Part shown: in pieces, positions 1 through 7,125 of the stretch
How positions within the stretch are numbered: position 1 is the stretch's first letter
Layout of the letters: every line of letters begins with the position of its first letter
The notes under the pieces: model-generated
What the model was told of the DNA's origin: nothing
Database searches by the model: none
What the model saw: the letters and a program-made list of their open reading frames with translations, nothing else
Assembly: GCA_023398855.1 (NCBI GenBank)
Contig: JAEWRS010000400.1
Location: forward strand, 1-13,275
Source: Bacillota bacterium
GTDB lineage: Bacteria > Bacillota > Clostridia > Lachnospirales > Lachnospiraceae
Direction of reading: 5' to 3'
Length of the DNA: 13,275 bases
Translations under genes and position numbers: made by a program

Positions 1-1254
1 CTTAAATACCTCCAAAAGTTCCTTATGTGGCGCGCCCGCTATTTCGGCTCCATAGGAACAATTAATAAACCGGATCCGCTTCTGGTCCTTGTAAATGGTG
101 ATGTAGTGTTCCAGCCTTTTTCGGTAATGCTCCAGGGTGACCGTTGTACCCACCGGTTTTCCGTAAACATCCTTTACTAGGGTTGTGGCACGGTATGCCA
201 GGCTTTTATCGTAATCAAAGACCGCACTGTCCGCGTGGTGTTTGCGATAAGTGTGGGCAAAATCCTGACCAAGGAATATAATGGGAGAGCAGCCCATCAT
301 GTTTGCAATATCAATACAGGCGTGGGCAACGGAGCCTCCGCAGTACACTGCCTGGTATTGTTCAAAGCCCTCCACTGTGTGGGAGAACAGGAGAGAGATG
401 AAGACTTTTTCTCCTTTATATTCCCTTACTAAATACCTGTTGCTGTATTCGTAAAATGCAAGGGGGACCGAAAGATCCAGGCTGTTCTTCATCATATCAA
501 AGTTTGCATCAACAGGGTCCACGGATACGATCATATCAGGAATAATCCCGTTTTTCGTCAAAGCTTCCACTGTCCTGCTTCCGGTGATGATAAAATACTG
601 GTCAAGCAGCTCCTTTTGGTCAAGCATATCTTTTAGGTTGCTGTCCAGGGAAGGCCCCCCAGATACCACCAGAGCCGGTACATTTAAGTTGGAAAATCTG
701 CAGCGGTGGATCGGTGTGGATAAGTCCAGTGCCTTCATATTAGCAATCATATTCTGAATAAAAACTTTTTTAAAGCGCTTTGCAAGATCAACCTGGGAAG
801 CTGCATTAATGATGGACCAATCCAGCAGCTCGGTCAATCGCTGGTATTCTTCCTTATAAATGCTTTGGTAGTTGCCAAATGCGTGAAAGAAGATGTTATT
901 AATATTTTTAAAATGAATGAAGCTGTTAAAGATTTGTCTGACCTGGTTTTCTTCATAAGGAACAAGAATAATATTATCTCCCAATCCAGAACTGTTTTTT
1001 TTCAGTATTTCGAGGTTTGGTTCAAAAATAATCACCTTGTTTCTATCACAAATCACATTTTTTACATGGGGAAGGTATGCCCCTGTATCAATTCCAAATA
1101 ACAGAATCAGGGAGTCAAAATTTAACCCCTCTAAGTTATCCAGCAGTTTATCAATATCCTTTTTATAATTGCTTTGGTCGGCTAAAAAGAGCAGTTCCTT
1201 TTCTTTCTTTATCCCATAGACATGATATCCATCTATTGTTTTATAAGCTTTCAT
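1..1254 (-). CDS. Maf-type motility-associated glycosyltransferase-like protein (MAF_flag10/DUF115), 3' end outside window
   Basis: The frame is open without a stop from the ATG at 1254 down to base 1, giving 418 residues of a longer protein. The start is set by GGGAGG at 1260-1265, five bases before the ATG. The N-terminal part (about 1-190) holds an acidic/aromatic region with FGIDTG near residue 60. The core then shows VVSGGPSLD (196-204), SVDPVDANFD, CGGSVAHAC and FLGQDFAH (327-334). SGGPSLD plus GQDFAH is the hallmark of the MptE-like domain of the Maf family, which in clostridia, Campylobacter and Aeromonas takes part in adding nonulosonic acids to flagellin. The protein would therefore be cytoplasmic and act on flagellin before export. 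It is the third gene of a leftward group, 38 bases after the preceding stop codon. The family call is firm; the sugar and the acceptor are inference, and no flagellin gene is visible in the window. Confidence 0.82.
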   Translation of the reverse strand, partial: MKAYKTIDGYHVYGIKKEKELLFLADQSNYKKDIDKLLDNLEGLNFDSLILLFGIDTGAYLPHVKNVICDRNKVIIFEPNLEILKKNSSGLGDNIILVPYEENQVRQIFNSFIHFKNINNIFFHAFGNYQSIYKEEYQRLTELLDWSIINAASQVDLAKRFKKVFIQNMIANMKALDLSTPIHRCRFSNLNVPALVVSGGPSLDSNLKDMLDQKELLDQYFIITGSRTVEALTKNGIIPDMIVSVDPVDANFDMMKNSLDLSVPLAFYEYSNRYLVREYKGEKVFISLLFSHTVEGFEQYQAVYCGGSVAHACIDIANMMGCSPIIFLGQDFAHTYRKHHADSAVFDYDKSLAYRATTLVKDVYGKPVGTTVTLEHYRKRLEHYITIYKDQKRIRFINCSYGAEIAGAPHKELLEVFK

Positions 1255-1292
1255 TACAACCTCCCTGCTCGTTGGTTATACGTTGTTCCTGT

Positions 1293-1583
1293 TTATGCGG
1301 GCGAATAAGCAATTAATTTATATTTCTTTTCACCAATTCTGGGAAGTGATATTCCATAAGAACCATCATGAAGAGTAAAAGTCACGCCTAAGCAGGTTTC
1401 TTCTGCAGGAATCCTGGAATCATCTACCAATCGTATTTCAACGGCAGCATTTGACAAAGGTTTTCCGGTGGGGCTGTATACAGTTCCCGTGATCAATAGA
1501 TACGAATTATTTGACAGGGTAATATCTGCTGTCACGATTCTGGTACAAATGATCTGACAGCCTGTGAAGGTTACTTTTGGCAA
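1293..1583 (-). CDS. Small single-domain carboxypeptidase-regulatory-like (CNA-B-type) protein, TTG start
   Basis: I place the start at the TTG at 1583 because AAAGGAGG lies just upstream at the right distance. The longer frame from an ATG at 1658 has no ribosome site and would read through one arm of an inverted repeat. The product is 96 residues. Its second half, LITGTVYSPTGKPLSNA followed by VEIRLVDD, then GVTFTLHDGSYGISLP and KYKLIAYSPA, follows the pattern of a beta-sandwich carboxypeptidase-regulatory-like/CNA-B domain: GTV-x-GxPLxxA-V, then DGxYxxxLP. Such domains usually serve as stalks in secreted or surface proteins, but here it stands alone with no signal peptide or membrane segment. 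It lies between an unknown small gene and the Maf gene, so a role as a structural or surface-filament accessory is possible but unproven. The domain assignment is by eye. Confidence 0.65.
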   Translation of the reverse strand: MPKVTFTGCQIICTRIVTADITLSNNSYLLITGTVYSPTGKPLSNAAVEIRLVDDSRIPAEETCLGVTFTLHDGSYGISLPRIGEKKYKLIAYSPA

Positions 1584-1625
1584 TAGTTCTCCCCTCCTTT
1601 GTGATAAATAATTTTTATTGATGAA

Positions 1626-1739
1626 AAGGCGCCTCAAAGGTTCCTTTTCAAATCCCATACATGCCTGTTATCATCATATTACTTTGGCTGGTCCGTATTT
1701 GGCGAGCGTGCTGTAGGATTTTGGGCTTTGAGGCGCCTT
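1626..1739 (-). promoter_or_regulatory. Intercistronic element bounded by a perfect 14-bp inverted repeat
   Basis: AAGGCGCCTCAAAG at 1626-1639 is the exact reverse complement of CTTTGAGGCGCCTT at 1726-1739. Inside these arms, AAATCC (1650-1655) and GGATTT (1716-1721) can pair too. On the minus-strand transcript this makes a long closed stem with an 80-base interior, followed by a short U run (complement of 1624-1627). It fills most of the gap between the 94-residue gene and the TTG-start gene. It could be an intrinsic terminator/attenuator, an RNA processing site that sets different levels for the two genes, or a structured regulatory RNA. I do not recognise a known riboswitch class in it. 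Confidence 0.5.
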
Positions 1740-1748
1740 ATTTATTAA

Positions 1749-2033
1749 TTAGTGAGCATAGAATTTTACGATCAGCCGTACTCCTGCTCTGCAGGTGATG
1801 CCATAGTTTGCATTAGCATCTGTAAATGTCTGCCGGCTTGGAGCCCCAGTGGTTGGTTTAGTACTTTCCCATACCGCTACGGCACCGCTTTTTAAAATTG
1901 TGTTGTTAAATAATGCGGAACCTCTTAATAAAAGTAATCCCCAGCTTGTTGTAGAAAGATCAGCGGGAACCATTACTCCTGAAATTGCAGAAGTAGATGA
2001 AATTGTTTTTGCTATCGGTTTATAGTTAGCCAT
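1749..2033 (-). CDS. Small protein of unknown function (94 residues)
   Basis: The start is taken as the ATG at 2033 (MANYKPIAK), with a GGGGG ribosome site eight bases upstream. An in-frame ATG at 2054 would lie upstream of that site. The protein is rich in Ser, Thr, Ala and Gly, with a hydrophobic WGLLLLRGSALF stretch near the middle and an RLIVKFYAH end. No signal peptide, lipobox or clear membrane helix is visible. The alternation of small polar and hydrophobic residues suggests a beta-rich fold. I do not recognise the family. It is the first gene of the leftward group that leads to the Maf gene, with an AT-rich promoter region and a perfect palindrome just upstream. A link to flagella or surface structures rests on position only. 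Confidence 0.6.
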   Translation of the reverse strand: MANYKPIAKTISSTSAISGVMVPADLSTTSWGLLLLRGSALFNNTILKSGAVAVWESTKPTTGAPSRQTFTDANANYGITCRAGVRLIVKFYAH

Positions 2034-2059
2034 GAAAATGCCCCCTTTTAACATATTGT

Positions 2060-2075
2060 AGAAATACGTATTTCT
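2060..2075. promoter_or_regulatory. Perfect 16-bp palindrome, candidate operator
   Basis: AGAAATACGTATTTCT is fully self-complementary. It lies 27 bases upstream of the ATG of the 94-residue gene. The minus strand just upstream has the A/T-rich TATTATAAAT (complement near 2078-2087), which could serve as a -10 element. A site here would sit around the transcription start of the leftward genes, fitting a repressor operator. No matching regulator can be named. Confidence 0.35.
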
Positions 2076-2203
2076 TATTTATAATATGTCCTAAAAAATG
2101 GAAAGTTACTGACAGGCAGCGGACCAGTCATTTGAGCCATTCATACTATTTCGACAGTTTATGACAATTTTTACCAATATTCGCTTTTATTTCCACAAAA
2201 CTA

Positions 2204-2233
2204 TTGTTTTTTACTCGAAATCGGTTATATTAT
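2204..2233 (+). promoter_or_regulatory. Candidate sigma-A promoter of the chemoreceptor operon
   Basis: TTGTTT at 2204-2209 is followed, 16 to 18 bases later, by overlapping -10-like hexamers TATATT (2226-2231) and TATTAT (2228-2233). The ATG follows about 45 bases further. The match is moderate. I looked for the flagellar/chemotaxis sigma-D pattern (TAAA, about 15 bases, GCCGATAT) and saw no convincing copy. The divergent spacer 2034-2277 holds nothing else that I recognise. Confidence 0.35.
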
Positions 2234-2277
2234 TTTTAAGTGTTTAATTACTTATGTAATATTACAAAGGAGGATAT

Positions 2278-4260
2278 ATGAATTTAAAAGGAATTCGGCA
2301 GAAAATCATTTTAAACACATTAATTGTCACATTAATCATTTCTGCAGTGACAACCGTTGTATTATCTGTTTCTGCCATGTCTCTGACTAATGCCACATTA
2401 ATGGAAACCCTTATCCCATTTGCAAAAACTGCATCAAAAAGCGTTGAAAGCAGTCTGCATATTATGGCAGACCGCATATTGTTGATCGGAGAAAACCAGG
2501 AACTGTTATCAGAGGAAGCATCTCTGGAACAAAAGCGTCAGGTTCTCAATAAAGCTGCTTCGGGCATAGAATTTGTGTGGCTGGCTCTATACACCCAGGA
2601 TGGCAAACGATACACCGGCTATGGAAACAGTCCTGAAGACATTTCCGGCAGAGACTTGCACCGTATGATGGAGGAAACCCAGAACATAGTCATTGGGGAT
2701 ACTTTTGAAGGAGAAAACGGACTTGAGGTATCCGTGGGAACACCTATTTCCACTGACAAGCAGAACACTTATTACCTGGTGGGAAGCTATAAATATGACA
2801 TGCTTGACGATGTGATCAGCAGCATACATATCGGCTACAGCGGCCATGCGTTTATTATAAACGAAAGCGGCCAGGTGGTTGCCTATCCTGATACCGGCAT
2901 TATTAAGAGTGGTGAAAATGTATATTCTCTGTACAAGGATCATCCAAAGATTCTGGAAGTTTTCGATGCAATGAAAACAGGAAGAATCGGATCGGCTTCC
3001 GTGTCCATGGATGGAAAGGATACCCTTGTGGTTTATGCACCGGTACGGGGAGCTAACTGGTATTTGGCCATTATGACCCCTAAATCAGATTTTACCGGCA
3101 TTGTTAAGTCCGCAGTAATGATCAATATAGGAATTATTATTACCCTTACACTTCTTGCAATCCTGTTTATTGCCCGTTTTTCTGGAAAGATAGCAAAGTC
3201 ATTGGGGAGCGTAACAGAACGGATACAAAGGCTGGCCCAGGGAGATCTCACAAGCCCGGTGGAAGTAATGATGACAAACGACGAGGCCCAGACTCTCTCA
3301 GATTCCTTAAAGGATACGATTGAAAAGGTGAGCGGATATATTTCCCAGCTTCAAAATGCCCTGGAACAGCTTTCTGCCGGAAATTTAGATGTGAGCGTCA
3401 GCAATCAGTTTGCAGGAGATTTTGTGATTATGAAAGACTCCATACAAAACATAACTGATTTCCTCAATCAGCTGATCCAGGACTTGCAGCAGACGGCAGA
3501 GACCTTAAACCGTGCAGCCCAGGGAGTGTCTCAAAGCGCCCGGTTTATGAACGAATCCTCGGCTCATCAGTCGTCGGCTATTGACAGGCTTTTAGAGGAG
3601 ACCGACTCCATATCCAAAGACATCGTTATTGTGGATGATCATGCAAGAACCGCCCGGGAGCTTATGGAACAGTCCATGGAAAAGCTGTCCATGGGTGATG
3701 AACACATGGAAAATACCCTTCAGGCCATGAAAAATATCAGCCACAATGCTTCTGAAATAACAAAGATCACTAAATTCCTTGAAGAAATAGCCTTCCAGAC
3801 AAACCTGCTTGCCCTTAATGCAAGTGTTGAAGCCGCCCATGCAGGCGAGACTGGGAAAGGTTTTGCTGTAGTGGCAAATGAAATCCGTGACCTTGCTGAA
3901 AAAAGCGCGGAATCTTCCAAGCGCACGGCCGAAATGATTGGAAATTCCCAGAGAGCTGTGGAAGAGGGCTCCCGGTATGCCAATTTAACAGCCAGCTTCT
4001 TAAACGAGCTGACGGATATATCAAGGCAGACCTATGAGATTACGGAGGACTTAGCAAGGCTGGTAGGAAATGAGAAGTCCAGCCTGGAAAATGCGTCTTC
4101 AGACATAGCACGGATTTCCCAGCTGGCCCGCCAGAACCTTGAATCAAGCAGTGATGTGGCTTCCTTAAGCGGGGATTTAGCAAAGCAGGCCCAAAGCCTT
4201 GAAGAAATGTCCGGACGTTTTCGTCTGCGTACCGGTTCCGAAGGGAGAGATGCTGAATGA
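2278..4260 (+). CDS. Methyl-accepting chemotaxis protein with dCache sensor
   Basis: This 660-residue transmembrane chemoreceptor starts at an ATG with AAAGGAGG seven bases upstream. TM1 spans about 10-33 and the extracellular sensor about 34-278. The sensor has a Cache-type pattern ([17 protein letters not shown]; then [21 protein letters not shown]). TM2 spans about 279-303, followed by HAMP (about 303-357) and a second HAMP-like segment ([10 protein letters not shown]). The signalling coiled coil has the canonical hairpin tip [18 protein letters not shown] (503-520), then [19 protein letters not shown]. The tip contacts CheA/CheW and controls the flagellar motor. No CheR-binding pentapeptide is seen at the C terminus, which ends GSEGRDAE. 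The ligand cannot be read from sequence, although dCache domains often bind amino acids, organic acids or amines. The gene overlaps the next one by ATGA, so the two are translationally coupled. Confidence 0.95.
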   Translation: MNLKGIRQKIILNTLIVTLIISAVTTVVLSVSAMSLTNATLMETLIPFAKTASKSVESSLHIMADRILLIGENQELLSEEASLEQKRQVLNKAASGIEFVWLALYTQDGKRYTGYGNSPEDISGRDLHRMMEETQNIVIGDTFEGENGLEVSVGTPISTDKQNTYYLVGSYKYDMLDDVISSIHIGYSGHAFIINESGQVVAYPDTGIIKSGENVYSLYKDHPKILEVFDAMKTGRIGSASVSMDGKDTLVVYAPVRGANWYLAIMTPKSDFTGIVKSAVMINIGIIITLTLLAILFIARFSGKIAKSLGSVTERIQRLAQGDLTSPVEVMMTNDEAQTLSDSLKDTIEKVSGYISQLQNALEQLSAGNLDVSVSNQFAGDFVIMKDSIQNITDFLNQLIQDLQQTAETLNRAAQGVSQSARFMNESSAHQSSAIDRLLEETDSISKDIVIVDDHARTARELMEQSMEKLSMGDEHMENTLQAMKNISHNASEITKITKFLEEIAFQTNLLALNASVEAAHAGETGKGFAVVANEIRDLAEKSAESSKRTAEMIGNSQRAVEEGSRYANLTASFLNELTDISRQTYEITEDLARLVGNEKSSLENASSDIARISQLARQNLESSSDVASLSGDLAKQAQSLEEMSGRFRLRTGSEGRDAE

Positions 4261-4709
4261 ATAAAAGAAAACGCTATTTCATGATTTTCCTGCTCCTTCT
4301 TGTGATGTTACTCCTAAGCGGCTGTAAAAAACAGGAGAGCAGGATGGAGGATGGCTTTTATTCGGTGGAGATGTCGGATTACAACAAAGGCTGGAAGGAA
4401 TTTGTTACCATCCGGGTCAGCGACGGCAAAATCGTAACCGTTGAATACAATGCCAGAAATGCCAGCGGGTTCATAAAATCCTGGGATATTCCATATATGC
4501 GCATGATGAATGAGGAAAAGGGAACCTACCCCAACCGTTATACCCGCGCTTATGCAGCCAGCTTCCTGGCGGTCCAAAGCGATAAAGGAATTGATACAGT
4601 GAGCGGAGCTTCTACTTCAGGCGGCAATTTTCAGAAAATGGCTTCCTTGCTTATGGAAAAAGCAAGAGAGGGAGATACTTCACTGGGTATTGTAGAAGCA
4701 GGACAATAA
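4257..4709 (+). CDS. FMN-binding-domain lipoprotein coupled to the chemoreceptor
   Basis: The 150-residue protein starts inside the stop of the chemoreceptor gene (ATGA). It has a positively charged N terminus (NKRKR), a hydrophobic helix and a lipobox LLSGC with Cys23, so it should be anchored on the outer face of the membrane. The remainder matches the small FMN-binding domain (PF04205 type, as in RnfG/NqrC): DGFYSVEM, then [15 protein letters not shown], and the flavin motif DTVSGAST at 113-120. Proteins with covalently bound FMN usually read D-x-x-S-G-A-T; here the acceptor position carries Ser119, with Thr120 next to it. The likely role is extracellular or membrane-surface flavin redox chemistry. 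Coupling to a chemoreceptor suggests that it takes part in redox or electron-acceptor sensing, which is inference. It is followed by a weak and then a strong terminator. Confidence 0.85.
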   Translation: MNKRKRYFMIFLLLLVMLLLSGCKKQESRMEDGFYSVEMSDYNKGWKEFVTIRVSDGKIVTVEYNARNASGFIKSWDIPYMRMMNEEKGTYPNRYTRAYAASFLAVQSDKGIDTVSGASTSGGNFQKMASLLMEKAREGDTSLGIVEAGQ

Positions 4710-4710
4710 A

Positions 4711-4736
4711 TAAACAGCAGAGCTTTTCTGCATTTA
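4711..4736 (+). terminator. Weak hairpin just after the FMN-lipoprotein stop
   Basis: AATAAA...GCAGA pairs with TCTGC...TTTATT around a short loop (4711-4736), directly after the stop codon. It is AT-rich, has a mismatch and lacks a clean U tract. It is probably a weak terminator or an mRNA 3'-end structure ahead of the stronger one downstream. Confidence 0.3.
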
Positions 4737-4783
4737 TTTATTTAAATCATATATCCATTCCAAAAATTATATAGACTTATTAG

Positions 4784-4837
4784 AAAAAAAAGAGAGACTG
4801 CCCAATCCATGATGTGATAAGGCAGTCTCTTTTTTTA
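4784..4837 (+). terminator. Strong Rho-independent terminator, possibly bidirectional
   Basis: AGAGACTGCC (4793-4802) and GGCAGTCTCT (4821-4830) form a perfect 10-bp stem with an 18-base loop. The stem is preceded by an A run and followed by a run of seven T. It ends the chemoreceptor/FMN-lipoprotein transcript. The A run on the other side would allow termination of leftward transcription as well. Confidence 0.9.
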
Positions 4838-4865
4838 TATGGAATTCCTTTGTATGGAATATAAA

Positions 4866-4935
4866 ACCGGTAATCCCGGCCGAATCATTAGGTTGAGCCG
4901 GCAAAGAAGCCTTTCAGGGCAACTCTGCCGACTTA
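4866..4935 (+). ncRNA. GC-rich hairpin-forming leader segment, possible cis-regulatory RNA
   Basis: The gene-free stretch 4840-5176 holds a segment clearly richer in G and C than its surroundings, with several possible short stems: CCGGC (4876-4880) with GCCGG (4897-4901), and GGCA (4918-4921) with TGCC (4926-4929). It lies between a strong terminator and the DUF3793 gene, about 240 bases before that gene's start, where a riboswitch or leader RNA would sit. I compared it from memory with c-di-GMP, c-di-AMP, cobalamin, glycine, TPP and SAM consensus features and found no match. The rest of the stretch is AT-rich, with possible promoter elements near 4990-5045 that are too weak to call. Confidence 0.3.
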
Positions 4936-5176
4936 GTAAAAACATGTATGTAAGCACTCTGACCGCTTTTTCCTGATCTCTTATGTTTATATTATTATGA
5001 TACAGGATAAATGTGAAGGAATTTTGACCTGGTTATAAAAAATGTATGAAAGAAATGAAGAAATTCTGACAAAAATTGGAAAAGTATCCAAGCTGATGCT
5101 GCTTATAATAATCATAACAAAAATTTTTCTGCAAAAAGAATCTCCATGGAGCAGGAAAACAGGCGGAGGTACGGAT

Positions 5177-5743
5177 ATGCTGCTTGAAAAGAATTTAATT
5201 GAATATTGTTCTCCCACACTGGCATCCCTTAAGACAGCAAGCCTGTTTAACCATACCTTTTCCTCGGAACAGGAACTGGAAAACCAGTTGGCAGTCTTAA
5301 ACAGCCAGCTAAAAGGGAAAGGCATCTCTCTTCAGGTGCTATGCAGGCGAAGAAATAAGGCGCTGATCTATGTCTATCGGAGATCCCATCTGCAGGCGGA
5401 TTTAAGCCGGCCGGAAGTAGGCAGGTTTTTAAAGGCCTACGGCTATGAGCAAATGGAGGTGGAGGGCGCTCTTAACAGGCTGAAGGAGCGTTTGAATCAG
5501 GAAGGGGGATTTCCCCATGAAATCGGGGTATTTCTGGGCTATCCTCTGGAAGATGTGGTGGGGTTTATCCAAAATGAGGGAAAGAACAGCAAATGTACCG
5601 GCTGCTGGAAGGTATATGCCGATGAGCGGGAGGCTGCCCGGCTGTTTGCCAGGTACCGGAAATGCAGGACCGTGTATGTGCGTCTGTGGCAGAATGGAAG
5701 GACGGTCTGGCAGCTTACCGTAGCGTCTTCCTCCGTTCCATAA
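5177..5743 (+). CDS. DUF3793 family protein
   Basis: I start this gene at the ATG at 5177, which has GGCGGAGG seven bases upstream. A longer frame from 5042 exists, but its first 45 residues (a lysine-rich stretch with an isoleucine run) are not part of the family and no ribosome site precedes that ATG. The 188-residue product has the expected size and ends of DUF3793: MLLEKNLIEYCSPTLASLK at the start, then HEIGVFLGYPLEDVVGFI, CTGCWKVYAD and RYRKC towards the C terminus. It should be a soluble cytoplasmic protein. The family is common in Firmicutes and has no established biochemical role that I know of; members are sometimes found near iron or flavodoxin genes, but none lies here. It appears to be monocistronic, since a strong promoter for the next operon starts 175 bases downstream. 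Confidence 0.88.
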   Translation: MLLEKNLIEYCSPTLASLKTASLFNHTFSSEQELENQLAVLNSQLKGKGISLQVLCRRRNKALIYVYRRSHLQADLSRPEVGRFLKAYGYEQMEVEGALNRLKERLNQEGGFPHEIGVFLGYPLEDVVGFIQNEGKNSKCTGCWKVYADEREAARLFARYRKCRTVYVRLWQNGRTVWQLTVASSSVP

Positions 5744-5917
5744 AGTTCCCCGGTCTGATTTTGATTTTTTTTCGTATCATATCCTTTTTCTGCAATAAAG
5801 CTCTATGGGCAAAAATCGGCACAGGTATGACCTTGATATTCCATTTGCTAAATTGTAAAAAATGCATAAAAATAGCGCTAATATTTTGAGAATAATATAC
5901 AAAATTCAGATATGAGA

Positions 5918-5946
5918 TTGACAATAATAACATAAACAGCTATAAT
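5918..5946 (+). promoter_or_regulatory. Consensus sigma-A promoter of the sugar operon
   Basis: TTGACA (5918-5923) and TATAAT (5941-5946) are both perfect consensus hexamers with the ideal 17-base spacing. Transcription should start near 5953, leaving a leader of about 47 bases before the ROK gene. A promoter this strong in front of a catabolic operon normally needs a repressor, which fits the palindrome just downstream. Confidence 0.92.
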
Positions 5947-5952
5947 TAGAGT

Positions 5953-5970
5953 AACTTAATTAATAAAGTT
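5953..5970. promoter_or_regulatory. Near-perfect 18-bp palindrome at the start point, candidate ROK-regulator operator
   Basis: AACTTAATTAATAAAGTT is palindromic at 16 of 18 positions (AACTT ... AAGTT arms). It begins seven bases after the -10 box, so it overlaps the predicted start point. ROK repressors of the XylR/NagC type bind AT-rich inverted repeats in such positions. Autoregulation by the first gene of the operon is the natural inference. AT-rich sequence yields palindromes by chance, so the confidence is moderate. Confidence 0.5.
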
Positions 5971-5999
5971 TATAAAGTAAGTGTGAGGTGGTTTAAATT

Positions 6000-7121
6000 A
6001 TGGCTGAGATGGTTGGAAAACCAAGTGTAATAAAATTATTAAATAAAGATGTGGTAGAAGGAATTATTCGTGGAAATGGTCCAATCACAAAACCGGAAAT
6101 AGCGAAACGATCACAATTAAGTCTGGTAACAGTAAATAAAACAGTAGCTGCACTGATTCAAGAAGGTAAGGTAAGAGTCAGCGGAGCCAGCGAATCCACC
6201 GGCGGCAGGAGAGCAGCGTCCTTTGAAATTAATCATGAGTCAAATTTTTATATCGGGCTTTATTATTATAAGAATCATTATATTGGAGCCATTTCTGATT
6301 CCATAGGTGGATTAATTTACGAGCAGGAATTTCGTGCCAGGGTGGATGTCTATGAAGAGATCATGGAAGATACCTATGCTGCGCTGGACGGCCTCATTGA
6401 AAAGTGTGGTGATCATAAGATAAAAGCCATAGGTATTGGTGTTCCCGGAGTTGTAAAGGAATGTACCATTACTAATATTCCCAATATCCCTTCCTGGGAG
6501 GGGAAAGATATTTCGGGTATTTTATCGGATAAATACCAGCTTCCGGTTCTGCTTGAGAATGATATTAAGCTGACTACGTTAGGAATTTATACTACAGAGT
6601 ATCAGAATAATAAAGTCAGAAACATGGCATTGATTTATCTGGATCAGGGAATTGGATCTGGATTTATCATTAACCGGTCATTATTTAAAGGTTTCAGTAA
6701 TTTTGCCGGAGAGTTAGGTTACATACCGGTGAAGCAGCATTTTCCTATAAAAGGAAAAGAAAGCAGGTATAAAGGAAACTTTGAAACACAAATATCATTG
6801 ATCAGTGAGGCAATTGAACAATCATTGGGACTGCCAGAGCAAGAGATGTATAAAGATATGCTGATTCGGACGATCACGGAAGGCCTATTAAGTGTTATTT
6901 GTGTTTTGAATCCTGAAATCATCGTGATGAAGCATAGCTGTCTTACAGAACATGATTGTCGAAAGATACAGCGGGAACTGTCCGACTGGTTGGATGAGAG
7001 CAACGTTCCATTCATTGTAAATGAGGCTGATTTGAGTAAGAGCAGTATTCAGGGTGTAATCAGCATGTGCATCAGGGAGAGTACTTCTGCCTATTCATTA
7101 TCAAATAAAAAACGAGGTTGA
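6000..7121 (+). CDS. ROK-family transcriptional regulator, degenerate kinase domain
   Basis: The product has 373 residues; GAGGTG precedes the ATG by nine bases. Residues about 10-60 form a winged helix-turn-helix (KPEIAKRSQLSLVTVNKTV, then a wing near STGGRR). The rest is a ROK fold with GVPGVV (147-152), END (186-188, with the Asp in the usual catalytic position) and DQGIGSGF (215-222). Two hallmarks are altered. The ROK motif GExGH reads AGELGY (236-241), so the zinc- and sugar-binding His is a Tyr, and the Cys-rich zinc loop that normally follows is absent. The protein is therefore probably a sugar- or glycoside-responsive repressor without kinase activity. It heads the operon, sits next to a palindrome at its own promoter, and is followed after four bases by the kinase-hydrolase fusion gene, whose substrate or product is the likely inducer. 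Confidence 0.9.
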   Translation: MAEMVGKPSVIKLLNKDVVEGIIRGNGPITKPEIAKRSQLSLVTVNKTVAALIQEGKVRVSGASESTGGRRAASFEINHESNFYIGLYYYKNHYIGAISDSIGGLIYEQEFRARVDVYEEIMEDTYAALDGLIEKCGDHKIKAIGIGVPGVVKECTITNIPNIPSWEGKDISGILSDKYQLPVLLENDIKLTTLGIYTTEYQNNKVRNMALIYLDQGIGSGFIINRSLFKGFSNFAGELGYIPVKQHFPIKGKESRYKGNFETQISLISEAIEQSLGLPEQEMYKDMLIRTITEGLLSVICVLNPEIIVMKHSCLTEHDCRKIQRELSDWLDESNVPFIVNEADLSKSSIQGVISMCIRESTSAYSLSNKKRG

Positions 7122-7125
7122 TAAG

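Noticed and set aside
865..1316. Plus-strand frames across 235-1316
   Set aside because: They lie opposite the long uninterrupted Maf frame, lack ribosome sites and have no recognisable protein pattern.
1584..1658. Longer start (ATG at 1658) for the CNA-B-like small gene
   Set aside because: There is no ribosome site, and the extension would encode one arm of the inverted repeat. A strong AAAGGAGG sits directly before the TTG at 1583.
1640..1725. Resemblance of the spacer to a c-di-GMP (GEMM) riboswitch because of a CACGC element and GCCAAAG
   Set aside because: The order and spacing of the conserved GEMM bases and its tetraloop-receptor pair are missing.
5042..5176. N-terminal extension of the DUF3793 gene from the ATG at 5042
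   Set aside because: There is no ribosome site at 5042, the residues do not fit the family, and a good GGCGGAGG site precedes the ATG at 5177, where the family's usual N terminus begins.
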